Assembly: GCA_009869945.1 (NCBI GenBank)
Contig: WIXG01000038.1
Span: 283,115-347,114 of the forward strand
DNA: 64,000 nt
Direction of reading: 5' to 3'
Source of the DNA: Mesaphorura yosii
Taxonomy: Eukaryota > Arthropoda > Collembola > Poduromorpha > Tullbergiidae
The position numbers and the translations under genes are program-made. This document shows, piece by piece, positions 1 through 11,805 of this stretch. Each line of letters opens with the position of its first letter. The first letter of the stretch is position 1. The notes below the pieces were generated by a model. It saw nothing but the letters and a program-made list of their open reading frames with translations, was not told where the DNA came from and did not search any database.

Positions 1-2594
1 CTTTCAGTCGTCTCAATGATTCTCTTGATTAGCTTAAATTGAACGCCAGCGAGTCAGCATTTTCTGGAGGAGACACGCGATTCTTTTTCTTCGTCGACGG
101 TCTTCTTCTGACTGCTATCTTATTGACCCTTCTCATTTCTCGTCTCCTCGTCGCTTTCTTTTTCTGGTTCATTAACGTCATCGAAGGCCTCCCATGCAGC
201 TTCAATTTCATTAAGAAAAGCCGAAGCCATCTCAGTTTACAGACAATAGCAAACACTGACTGACATTCTGCTTCTGAAGTTCAATGGGTTTGACTTCCTA
301 TTTTGTGCGTGCCTATTCCTATTCTTATGAAAAAAGATCCGTAATGATTCGTTGGTCGTTGAATACTGAAATTCCATGCTGACACTGGCTGACCATGACT
401 CGTTTAGCAGTAAGCAACGACAACGACAGCACGTTCGTTCACGTGCAGTCATCGAGTCGGAATAATGTTGTCTGCATACTTAGAATGTTGTTACTATGAT
501 GATGATGGGACTTTATGGAAATTTCACGCCGAAAGATTGGGACTGAGAGCGTGAGCCAAAGCTAAAGTAAAAGTCAAGTCATGGTGTCATGGCCTGGCTT
601 TGCTTTGCTGGCTGGTAAGTGCTCACGCCGTCATTTGTCCCTGCCCAGTAAAGTTAAATGATTGTTAGTGAAAGTTGAGTTGGGGCTTATTATTATTCCT
701 CAAGTGTTTTGGTTCGTGTGCGAGCTTAATAAAACGTGCGTTGAGTTGATCGTTGATCTGCTTTCCGCTTTCTACTTCCCGACTGACTGACTTTAGAGTG
801 CAACTTGTGTGAAGCGATGAATGGATTGCCCGCTCGAGCTTGCAGTGGCTGGCGTGTCATTCTCTCGCGCATTTCGATTCCTTCCGTGATGTTTGATCAT
901 TATTTTGATGACTATTCTTCTTCTTTCTCATCTTTTACGACATGTCAAGCGGAACTATTACGCTCTCAGTCGACGGTGAAAGCAGGAGACAAACCCTCCA
1001 TTTCCTCCTCATTTAATGAGACGAGGCTCATTGACATTTTCTCCTTACCGTTCGTTCTTTGCCCGTCTCAGCCACTGCCACATATCATCATCTCATCATA
1101 TTATATTATTATTGGTACTTTAAGCCTTCTCTCCTCGTCGTCGAAATGACAGAACATGGCACGTACAAGCTCTCCAACTCCTCAGATACACTCGAGAAAT
1201 TGAGCACATCGCATCTTCAAAATTCATTTCATCGTGCCCGAACCAACTTCATATATAGGACAATTTCGGTTCTAAACAGCAGGCTGAGGAAGTTGCTCGC
1301 CATTACGGCACACATTTGACAAAACGAAATAAGTAATAAAAAGGACGAAAACGACTTCTTTTCTGTCTGACAAAACTAATAACAATACGAAAGTTTATGT
1401 GCTGTCGCTGTCCCCCAACAAAGGAAAGCAATAACAGGCATTTTCGCAAAACATGGTATAAAACGTGTCGTCGAAGGACCGAGGCCAGCCTCTAGCAGGC
1501 CGTTTCTGCAAAATAAGACCATATTTGGCCGTAAAATTAGGCAAAGTAAGGCCATTTAGTTCTATTGGTTGTAAATTTAATTACTACTTTGCGCGTGGAT
1601 ATGAGTCATACCTTCCACACTCAACACACGACGGGGGGTCCTGTGTTTGACGACAGCAATGCGCCGAGCCCGACCTCCGCCAGCAGTCAGCAGAGGTTCA
1701 AGGCAAGGTTCAGACTGCTTTCAAGACGTCCGTCGAATTTGCATCTCGAACTGCGGATGTGCCTGCTTATGTCATCGTCAGCTGCGACGTTATGATACTA
1801 AAGACTCGAATAAATCCGACTCTCTCGGTTTTGCATGCATTCAATGGCCTTTGTACAGAATAATCTAATATTCACAGAACGAGAAACCCATTTCCAAGTA
1901 ACGGCGAATGAGAGCATTTTAATGCCTAAAATTTGAAGACTGTCGTCCAGACCAGTGGAGAAACTCAACTTTCGAATTCGAAATTTACGACTTGGAGCAG
2001 CCTTCAGCCAATGATGGCAGCCTAACTGCGATAAAATAAATAAAATAGACCACTCGAACAAAGGCAGAGATAAAAATAGAAATAAATAAATTTTATTTGA
2101 CGCCACAAAGCAATAATATACTCTTTGGGTTTATCACCGCGGACGCAGGAACGAACGCCAGACTTCCATTCAATATAAATGCTTATTTCATTACACGTTC
2201 TGAATTTATGCGTATAGCAATTTTGAGTCTATGACAAGAGGTACTTGTGCAAACGGTTACACGGTAAGATAAACTGAACAATAAAGCATTGCGCAATGTT
2301 GGAGTACTGAAAAAACGTTAGTAAAATTGTAGCATCGTTTCTTTGACATTTGACTATTGTTGACAACTAAATCTTAAATCTGGTACTTCTATTCACGCCA
2401 ATTTCGTAATTTCCTTGTTTAATCACAAACTAAATGCAAGTTCCAACTAGTTACGGTTAGTCAGTTCTGTAGCCTTGAAAGTATAAAATATCTACGCATA
2501 AAACTTATTGTTAATTTGGCTCAAACTGTTTGATTGTCTCGGAGTACCTAAAATTATTACGTCTGTTAATTAAGTTAATGACTTATGAACTCAA
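1..2594. other. Left flank without a convincing gene
   Basis: No open frame here resembles a known family, and none has a convincing exon structure. The longest frames (about 100-115 codons near 805-1149 and 1798-2106) are low in complexity or match nothing recognised. The right part should include the 3' flank of the BLTP3-type gene. On the minus strand a second AATAAA (plus-strand tttatt at 2092-2097) could be a distal polyadenylation signal for that gene. A 36-codon frame at 120-230 on the minus strand is treated in the findings. Confidence 0.5.
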
Positions 2595-2600
2595 TTTATT
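2595..2600 (-). terminator. Candidate polyadenylation signal of the BLTP3-type gene
   Basis: An AATAAA on the minus strand overlaps the first base of the stop-codon region and lies directly after the coding end. Using it would give a 3' UTR of only about 20-30 nt, which is unusually short. A second AATAAA about 500 nt further on (2092-2097) is the alternative. Confidence 0.35.
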
Positions 2601-5600
2601 TAAGCTTTGCTGTGCTGATTTTGGAATTTTCTGATAAGACTTAAGTGGGTGGATTTTTCTGCCTGAAGCTTATTTACTTGGTCCTGGAGCTGGACAATCA
2701 TCATCTTCAGGTCAGGAATGCTTTGCAACTCGGACTCAAGAGTAGAATTCTTCTTTTGGGCGAGGTCAAGCTGCTTCAAAGCTTTTTCCAAGTCTTGTTG
2801 CAACACGTCGGTGTCATTCTTACTTCTCGTCGTCGAATGTGTGTGGTTTGCTTCTTGAAACATGGAATTTGTATCACCTGAAGTGAGCAAAGTCTGGTCA
2901 CTTCGTTCTCCGACGTGGAACACACCGTGCTTGTCTCGGGCGACGGGCAGAGGATTCGAGATTGACACGAGTATAGGAACAGGGCCAGGCGATGTTATGT
3001 TGGCAGATGGGCGGTCCTCAATCATTTCCAAATTTATGCCTGCCAATTCCAACTGAAAATCAAACAAGCTCAATTAATCTCCAATCTGTAATATTATTTA
3101 CCTTCAGCTCTGTTTTTTTTGCTTTAGCTTGCCTGTAATGGAAAAGGAGTGGGAATGATTTCATCTTCCACAAAATCGGCCAATCCCATCGCAGTCGTCA
3201 TGTGCAGAACGAATTTCTCTTCATTTCGGAAATCGACATGGCAATCCAAAAATACCGCTGTGGAATTTGTGATTAACGATCTAATTGGTGAACTATCTCC
3301 GGGTCTGTCGCTCAAGTTAATTCGTGGATTTGAAGGAGCCCTAATTTTCTTGATTTCTTCAAGTGTGGTGTCGGAACTAAGATCCTTCTTGAATGCTTCT
3401 TCGTCGATTCTTTGGGAAAGCCGAATCTTTAAAGCTCGTTTCTGAGTAGGGCTACCAAGTGTCTGAGTTTCTTCAGGCCACGTTCGACATCTTGCAGCAA
3501 ACATTTTCTGAAATGAAAATTAAACCACATTTAAATCAAACTGATATTTTTCTGGATTAACAATTAAGGTAATTAAGCATTAAGATCACTGCAGAGACAA
3601 AGCCATTTCGTTGCAACAAAAATACGAACAGATATTACATAGTAATTTCGAAATGAAATAAAAGTAGGCATGTTAGTGACCACAACAAAGCTCTGACGCA
3701 TTTAGAAAATCGCAAGCTACCTTATCCAAGTCACCTGTCTGCATGTAAAGAGAGTAAAAATGCGATGTTAAGGCAAAGGCACTCCTGACTTGAGTGTGAT
3801 AGTCAAAGGGCAATTGCAATGCGTTGCGTGGTAAAGGAGGTGTGATTTTCGAAACAACAGTTATAAATCACATTTAAAAAATACGAAGTGAACTGTGATT
3901 TTTAGTGATACAAATTTAGGTGAAGTTAAATTAAATGTTATTAAAAAATTCAGTAGCTCACCTGGAACTCATTCCACGGAATGCTTGTGCATTCTTTAAG
4001 TCCGACAGATTTGCACTGGATCTTAATCACGGAGTCCAAACCACGACCTTCCTGAGCAATTTCAACTCCTTCCAGTCTTGCAGTTAACAAACTAACCTGA
4101 AAAATTTGAAAAACTTATAGTTTCGGGAAAGGTAGCAAATAGAATTGTATCGATTAAAGTGTGATTCCTTACGACAGTCTCGTCACTTTCATGTTTCAGT
4201 GATGCACCATCAGTTGGAACCATCGGTGACGGAGTTGATCTTTCAGTGAGGTCATTTTCCTCCACAACTTCTGTTGCAATTTCCACACCATCGTCATCCT
4301 CAAAGCCCTCCTCTCCGTTGTTACTAAACATTTGTGAGTTTCGAAGAGAGACCGATTCCGGGTCGACAACGTCAAGAGTGATAAAATTGTTTTCAGACGA
4401 CGAAGAGCTGAAATTTGACCAGTTTGATGCTATCTCGCTGTCCGGAGTGGAAATTCCTCCCTTGTTGAATGACACCGCCAAGTTGCTCACTCCATGACCA
4501 TGCTTAATATTTTGTGTCAGATTGGAGCGGATAGTTTCTAGTGCGGGGTTGCTTCCATGCAAGTTTAGTGGACTATTGCTTAGCGAAACAGGAGCTGACA
4601 CCAATGCGGGTGTGGACAAGGACACTGGCAACGCTGCAGTTTGTGGACCACCCTTCCCGAAGCTACGTCGGTGCAAGGATTTTTGATCTCGCCTAATGAA
4701 AAATGACCGCTTATTTACGTGACCTGTCTCACTAAAAGGTTGGCCGAATTTAATAGAAAATACTTACTGGTCTAATTCAGCGTCTATGCTGGAAGACTCG
4801 GGAATTGTGGAGTCCATTTCCAGCGATGGAGTCTCTGCTTTTTCTGGCAATGGTTGTGGGAAGAGCAATGAAACTTCAATTGACGGGGAACACCCGAGGA
4901 ACGTGACGAGGTTGTCCAGGACTGATGTACCAATTATTTGCTCCATGTCAAGAGTAATGAACAAGGACAATTCGCCTAACGCCTCCGCCATTCGCATCAC
5001 AAAGAGGTATTGATAATGGTTTAGTTGTACTTTACAAATTGCATTTGTACTAAAGAGAGCTTGGATGTTTTTCTGTTCGATTTTGCCTTTCCTAATTTTG
5101 CTTGGGTGCAGCCACACTGTCAGCGGAACAGAATCCACAAATGGATAGACTAGAGATTTGGTATTTGCTTCAGCGATTGGCTTTCTTGACAAGCTCCTTC
5201 TGTTTTGCGTTGGTTTCTCTTCCGATGGTGCCCGGGGTTTCTTCGTCTCAAGTCGAAAGTCAGCCCAGAAAGGATCCATAAAGACATACCAAACGTCCCG
5301 AGGATCGGTCCACAGCAAGTCTTTAGTTAGCTCAGACGCAAGCTCTTGAAAACTGGTGCACTTAACTTTCTTGAGAGAATGCAATTTGTCTCGTCCTACA
5401 CAAAAAATTTAATTACATCGCATAAATCATTTCAACATTTTCCAAAAATTCTGCTTTACCTTCTGCGTGCGCCAGGAATTTCTCCGACACTAGGTTGACG
5501 TCATTTGCCGTGGAAGGGAAGTCGGCCCCATAAACAAGGTCACCTCGCTGCAGAACCTCTAGACATTGGGTCAACTGATGAAGCGTACCCGTATCTGCGG

Positions 5601-8121
5601 ATCTGTAGTTTGACAGAACCATTCTGGAAACTTGAAAATGTATGGACTGTGGACGCTCCTTCTGTCCCGCGTACACAGTCTTATTCTCGAAAATCACCTG
5701 ATTAAAATAAAGAATCATACAATTCAGATTCAGGTACGTTTTACATTACGAAGCTTATAATAAAGTAAATTACCTTTGGCATAATCACTTCAATTCTAAT
5801 GTCGACGTAATCACTTTCTTGAGGAGAACTTTCAAGGGTCATTGAATGCTGGAGGTTGGAGATGAAGGCATTTAGCCATAAAATTGTGCAAGTGTCCAAG
5901 TGGACTTGAATCGGATGTATGTGAGAATAAATCTTTGGACTAGGCACTGAAAATACAGGTTTTGAGTGTTTAAGTAAATCAAAAACACATTGCAGTTAAT
6001 TTTAATATGGCTCCTTACAGGGAAAGCAAACCTCCCCAGGATAATAAAACCATGCGAATTCTGTGTGGATGACTGGCAAATCTTTCGGTCTCTCAATAAA
6101 AGCTGTTTAGGACATTCTCATCGTTAGACACTCGAAGACCTAATTAATGCATGACTTACTTGAAATGAATGGTTGCGGAGACTCTCTTTTGGATGCCGTC
6201 GTCACTCGAAACAGACGAAGATCCTGAACTTTAAGTATCAGACAAGTCGTCATGAGCTTCGCAAACTGTTCAGTTATACTGTCCCTCAGCTGATTGTTTT
6301 CTGGTAGTCCAGGAGGAGACTGGACTTGGTTTTGCTTTCTGGTGAGAGGTGGATGCATAGATTCCAAAGATAAAGTGTCAATCAGGGAGATCCTAAAACT
6401 CTGCAGCGCCTGATGCAACCACTGAGCCAGTGTATTGTCAGCATACTTTGGCCAAGACTTTCGGCTTCCTCTTGCCAGGTGATACGGATAGAAATCAACC
6501 ATGACTTGAGTCAGTGAAAGCTGGAGCGCGCCTCCTTCCTTCAAGTCTGGATGCTGAGACCGACCATCTAATTATAAATAATAAGGTGTATTATATATCT
6601 ATAGCATACCGGAGAGAATCAGAAGTCTCGGGTTTCTCTAGAGAAAATAAAGCATATTTAAAAAAAACTTACTTCCAGGATCGTCACAGAAGTGTAAGTC
6701 TATCTTTTCACAAATGAAATGATACGAAGTTTCTTTCACATCAAAAGCATCAAATTTCTTCAAGGCTATGTCAGTTCTTGCGTCTTTCTGCATCGCGCTA
6801 GCCTGAGAAAGTTGAGCTTGGTATTCTGGCAAGCTCTGTAAAAACATAAAAAATGTTTTCGTGAAGCTTTGAAATTAGTTTACTTAGCGAGCATGCTAGT
6901 GATGGCAGGAAGAAAGAAGCTTACCTCCAACTTGCGTTTCGCTTTGACTTTTTGAGTCATTTCAGTAGCTTGCTTTATGAGCCCAGATAATGAGTTAATG
7001 AAATGTAACGCAGCCAGGATCTGCGAGTCAGTCAGTACCCATAAGAGATCATCAAGAATAAGTGAAAGCCGGCATCCAACAACTTGTGAATCTGAGATGA
7101 AGAAAAGTTGAAGAGAAATAGTTAAAGTAGCAAAAAAAAGAAAACCTAGGCCTCTTTGTAAAATCCAACATGCAGCATACCGGATAGTTTCTTTTTCATT
7201 ACGATTCGGGCTTTCGCTTGATTTGTAAGCAGTCTCAGCGGAGCGAGATGAAGTTCCGTCGTCGACCTCGCTTCTAAACGCAATGTCTGCCACTCCATCT
7301 CCTTGAATATCAAAGTCTCGTCCTTTTGCATATCCTTCAGTCTCGTCCCGGAAAGCTCCACCTTTTGCCATTCTGGTGACTTTGATTCGACGCGTATTCG
7401 AGAAATCTGCTCCGGGGAAAGGTAAAAGAGTTGAGAAAAGTTATTATCTTGTTACAGCAAACCCTTTGAAGAACTAGTGCGAAGTAAAAATTGAATTATA
7501 GGATCACCTGAACTTTCGACTCGAATGCCTGACTATGAAATGTGATCTCAACGGAATTGACTGTTGCTGTGATGCCATCGATTACTTTGTTAACAAAGCC
7601 ATACTTTCCCAATGAAGTTGGAATTGTCGGGGCTTCAGTAGTTGGCGTTCCTTGCCTCAATTCCTCACACGCCTGAACGCGTATGTGAACTTCGTCCAAG
7701 CTCTGAAGCGAACAGATGCACAAATTAAACACAAACTGAAGGCTCGATATGCTCGGACGCTCAGTTTTTACTTACCAAATGAATTGGGACACTTTTCAGT
7801 TTTGTCCACTGTATTCGGACAAGCACTCTGTTGCAGTGAGCTTGTGTCAGTTTCATCCATGTTGGCAACGACAGTAATTCAGTCAGTACATCTTCTTCAA
7901 GCTCCAAATTATTCAGTTCGCCTTCTCCTTTCAGAGTACTCAGGCTTATTTTATCAGCCGAAAGATTCTTCACGAATCTGAAATAAATTAGCCGGCTTAA
8001 TTGATACCTGATACATTTCTGATTGTTTCTGATACCAATTTAATTGATTGCGTGAGGCGTAAGTGGATAGTACGAACCTGGACAAATGCTTCAGAATTTG
8101 GTTTTTGATAATTCCGGCCAT
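2600..8121 (-). CDS. BLTP3: Bridge-like lipid transfer protein, BLTP3 / UHRF1BP1 family (15 exons, complete)
   Basis: Exons on the minus strand: 8121-8078, 7977-7776, 7702-7508, 7406-7181, 7091-6925, 6835-6673, 6567-6160, 6102-6019, 5946-5774, 5697-5460, 5395-4768, 4692-4173, 4096-3962, 3507-3133, 3052-2600. Phases agree and give 4,011 nt, or 1,336 aa; the human paralogs are about 1,440-1,464 aa. The protein opens with a chorein-type N-terminus (MAGIIKNQILKHLSRF, then NLSADKISLSTLKGEGEL). Family landmarks follow: YGFVNKVIDGI (around 113-125), LILDDLLWVLTDSQ (exon 5), FDVKETSYHF (exon 6) and LPSPKIYSHI across exons 8-9. The last exon (1187-1336) carries TLLTSGDT and ends in a heptad-like coiled coil at about 1250-1330. 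Known family role: rod-shaped hydrophobic-groove proteins that move glycerolipids between membranes, linked to endosome and early-endocytic traffic. The start is fixed by the conserved N-terminus. The intron after exon 14 is GC-AG. Family assignment is firm; the choice between BLTP3A-like and BLTP3B-like is not resolved. Confidence 0.95.
3053..3132 (-). other. Non-canonical GC-AG intron (intron 14 of the BLTP3-type gene)
   Basis: On the minus strand the exon ends in CAG and is followed by GCAAGC instead of GTAAGC. The 80-bp intron ends in TTGATTTTCAG. Joining Q to LELAGINLEMIEDRP keeps phase 0 and matches the spacing remembered for human UHRF1BP1L in this region. Reading on past the donor hits a TAA within three codons. 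The nearest GT donor upstream would remove the conserved FVEDEIIPTPFPLQ segment. Confidence 0.85.
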
Positions 8122-8194
8122 GGCACGGAGAATACGCCACCACTCTAAGCTAATATGCCCAGCTAATTACGACGACTGACAGTGTGTTTTGAAC
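8122..8194 (-). other. 5' leader of the BLTP3-type gene with a possible upstream intron
   Basis: Directly upstream of the start codon there is no in-frame extension resembling the family. On the minus strand TTTGTTTTCTAG, a good acceptor signal, ends at 8195. This suggests that the 5' UTR is split and that transcription starts farther to the right. No promoter motif was identified with confidence. Confidence 0.35.
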
Positions 8195-11100
8195 CTAGAA
8201 AACAAAGCAAATGAAAATAACATTCAAGATTACTTTAGTTCAAGCTGTCATCGGCATTTACGTAAGCAGTTTCTCCAAAACCTTTGACACGTAATATTTA
8301 AAGCACAAAAGAACCAAGTCATCGTTGAAGTTAAGACATTTACACGGTAATTCCATTTGTCCCTGCCAGATTACAGAAAGGAGCACAGTGTAATGAGTAA
8401 CGTGCAGCTGCAGCTCGTTCGGGCATTCGTTTGATTGCATAATCATAATCACAATTCTCATTGTCTCCTTAGCAAGCGCGTGTGCATGCATTGTCCTGTC
8501 ATTCCAGGACCAATGCGATGAAAGAAGACATTTAAATATAGTTCATTATTCCCTCGTTAATCAACATGTGTAATTTACCATTTGGTTTCTGCAGATTTAA
8601 TGACTAGTGCCTGTTGCTGCAAGACGAATAGCTTCCAGCCTTCCGTTGCTGTTGCCGTTTGCTATGATTTGACGAAATGAGTTCTTTGTCAAAGGGCATG
8701 CTAAGTTGAACGGAGTCAGACCAGGCCAATAACGTGTGCGCTCGCTCGAGTGAAGTGGTTGAACCTGAATCAATAGAATCAAATTAGATTTATCAGAATG
8801 GTAAATATAGAAATATACGTGCCGTTCTCAGTGAAACGCTGAGTATGGAAATTAAATCATGTCTACGCTGCAATGTTAATACGAGAATACGGGAGGTCAT
8901 AAGGCAATGGTGTAATCAAAAGTCTTCCTTTAAAAACAAATGTGTAGTGTATTTATGGATTTTATCTAAACTTTCAGTCTTGTTGACATGCAAATCCGGG
9001 CTTAGGCGTAGGCTTTCAGTTTTTACGGATCGAACACCAATCTAAGCAATCATTCAAGTTTCAGCTCTTTAATCCTGACTTGGCTGCCATGCCATGTCAC
9101 CGAAAAATGAAATTACCAGGAAAATGAACTCAGTCGAGCATCATCACAGCGCTTCAAGGTCTCAAACGACATTCATGGAATTGCTAAGTAAAACCAGAAC
9201 AAATTGATCCAAGGCCAATGCAATTTGGCAATTTGCATGGTCATTACGGGGAGTATTCAATATCATGCAAATTTCCTTCATCTTCCTCTTATACACGCAT
9301 CTCGGAATAGAACAAAGTATCTAAAACATGCATTGAGCTCCACAGCATTCCAAATTCCAGTTTCTGACATAATATAGAATTTAAGAATTTATTGCTTACC
9401 TGTTATTGACGTATGATGAGTGAAGATGTCACACGACATGAAGTCTCAATCCTAATTTGAGGAGCTTCGAAGATGGATTGTTAACTATCACAAGGCAAAC
9501 ACAGTCACGAAGTAAAGTTGGTTTCAATGTTGCAGCAACAACTGTTTAACAACCTAGGATCTCATCTCTTGTAATTGCACAAAGTAGTAGGGCCAGCACG
9601 TTACAGAATAGAATCACGACAGTGGAAATCAGTCTACTGTAGCAAGATCGACAGTTGATAACTCAACATTATCAATGAGCATAAGCGTTACAAAGATAAA
9701 GACGCGTTCATCGACAGTGGAAAATGGATACTATTACAATTTAAGTGCCTTCCTACGCGAAAACAATAATTATCTTCAGCCTAAGCTAAGTTCTAGCAAA
9801 ATAAGCTACGTTAATTACACAACACATTTGAATTATTGCTAGAATTGGGCAATCGGCAATGAAAAATTTGTGCGAATCTCTTCCTGGCTGCTGTCGACGT
9901 CGATAGTACAACTAGGACTACTAATTACAGGAGTATGGCGTAATTTCTAAAGTATTGATTTCCGATATTTGCACGGGCGATAGACACGGGTGCGATCAGG
10001 TTTGCTTCACTTCGATTAAACCAACTTCAGTATCAGTCATTGACCAATTAGAAGAATTGAAGTTATTGAAAAGTCGCAGAAATGATGAGTCACTAAACAC
10101 GAGAGTGCCGAGAGTCCACGCTACAAAGTCGTGATATGTAAAAATAACAAAGACGTACACGATGAATGATTAATAGCACAATTAGAACTGCTGAATACTG
10201 ATGCAAGTTAAACAAAAATATTTGTGTGTGGAACTTCTTTGTTTAAATTCCATATTGAGTCGTGCACGGTCGTCTGCGCGAGCTTCGTGGCTGCTCAAAT
10301 GATGATCATGAAATCATCATTTAAATTATTATTACGTTACAAATAACAACTTGTCCGACCACACTAAACTAATCTATGCACGATTCGTGGCAAATTACTA
10401 CCTTACGCACTACCAGAGTCGGACCTACTGTCTACATTTCAATACGATGGAATTTATGATAGTCAGCTGACGACTGACGACGAATCCCACCTATGCATGC
10501 ACTTCCCAGTCAGTCAATGCGAGCGGGTGTGTGCTCACAGAACTGCCTTGGGCTTGGGTTGTACTCTGCACGTCGAGCCAGTCTTTGTTATTCCAGAAGG
10601 CGAAAGAGATCCACTCCAAATTCCTTGTGCCTGACGCCTCGGTTTCTTGTAACCCGGTTCCAGATCCAGCTCCGCACTTGATTTTGGTTACTGACGCAGC
10701 AGCAAGTGGTCCAAATGGCATTTATGAAACCTGACGGAAATATTTCACGGCCACCATACAAGGACGTGTTTCAGGATTCAAACAGGCGTTGCCAGATGTT
10801 CATAAACACTGAAGTCTTAAATCGCATGAGTTCGAATTCGTGACTTGTCCGATAAACTCTGCATCTTTATTCCAACGCTAGTGGCTATGTTCCAGTTGTC
10901 GGAATGGCAGACGTCAAGCAAATGAGATGTGAATCGCTGAATATACCTTGATGACAAACTTGACTATAGACTTGGTACTTCCAGCCACGTAATAAAAACG
11001 ATACTTCGAGTTCTTTCCCTGATGCTCTCTTCCTGTTGCCCCTTATTCAATCTGCACTTTGCATTCGTTTCATTTCAAAATCGTAACTAATTTTAATCGT

Positions 11101-11265
11101 TTCCAGTTGCTGGGGCTAATTTATTAATGCCTACATCAAGACAAGTCAGTAAAGTGAATTGTGTGGTCTTGGAACAACCGAGCTCGCCGCTCTGGATAGT
11201 CTTCTAGCTGGAACAACTAAGTTAACTGCGGGCTGTACACTCACTAAATCATTGTGCTGCTGACC
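8195..11265. other. Intergenic DNA, no recognised gene
   Basis: AT-rich sequence with only short chance frames. Around 10,490-10,735 three overlapping frames of 62-76 codons are open on both strands, but none matches a known domain. A small perfect hairpin lies at 10,297-10,322. The 5' UTR exon and promoter of the BLTP3-type gene probably lie in the left part but cannot be pinned down. Confidence 0.5.
10297..10322. repeat. Perfect 10-bp inverted repeat (hairpin)
   Basis: AAATGATGAT and ATCATCATTT are exact reverse complements separated by 6 nt (CATGAA). The hairpin is AT-rich, in intergenic DNA and of unknown meaning. Confidence 0.6.
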
Positions 11266-11493
11266 ATGACCATAGCATTGTGTGCGTTATCATTACAGAT
11301 AACTGATGCGGATCGAGTAAAAGAAAAATGCTCACCTCGTTTCAATTACGACAATCACTTCGAAAACGACAAATCCAAGTTGGTGCTGGCGCATCGACTA
11401 CCGAAAGACCACAGTGAAGTGATCCAAGGTAGATTAAAGGAGGGTATCACTAAGGGGTGTCTTTGGGCCACAATTTTTTATTTTTGTGATTAA
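11266..11493 (+). CDS. Candidate small ORF with a signal-like N-terminus
   Basis: A 75-codon frame starts at an ATG in the context TGACCATGA. It begins MTIALCALSLQITDADRVKE, a hydrophobic stretch followed by a polar region, as in a secreted peptide. A polar segment with a single Cys and several His residues follows (KCSPRFNYDNHFENDK and onward). The sequence TTATCATTACAG inside it also reads as a splice acceptor at 11,298, so the piece after it may instead be an internal exon, possibly of the zinc-finger relic downstream. No family is recognised. Confidence 0.22.
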   Translation: MTIALCALSLQITDADRVKEKCSPRFNYDNHFENDKSKLVLAHRLPKDHSEVIQGRLKEGITKGCLWATIFYFCD

Positions 11494-11550
11494 TAGGCCT
11501 TAGTCCATAGAAAAATAATCCGTCGAGGCCGGACTCGAAAATTTGAATTT

Positions 11551-11569
11551 CCCGGGTCCCAGACCCGGG
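11551..11569. repeat. GC-rich palindrome
   Basis: CCCGGGTC and GACCCGGG form an exact 8-bp inverted repeat around CCA, which stands out in otherwise AT-rich DNA. It could be a piece of a foldback element; no target duplication was found around it. Confidence 0.5.
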
Positions 11570-11805
11570 TAAAGTCTGACCCTCTATTTTTCAACCTTTT
11601 CCTGGGCGGTGCTATCGGGTCATAATGTTATGTTGAGCCAACAGGCTTACGAACCTCAGCTAACGTATCCCATGCAGTCCCATGCGTTCTGGGACTTAAA
11701 TTTTCCTGCCACTCGAAATCCCACTCCAGCCCAAAGGCGGACCGAGCAACCGAATCCCATTCTCTTGCTCGTGTTTTGGGGAGACTCACAACAAAAGGAA
11801 GCAAA

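Noticed and set aside
6019-6102. Alternative donor GTTTGC at 6,031 for exon 8 of the lipid transfer gene
   Set aside because: The donor GTAAGG at 6,018 is stronger, keeps the phase, and restores the conserved CFPLPSPKIYS junction.
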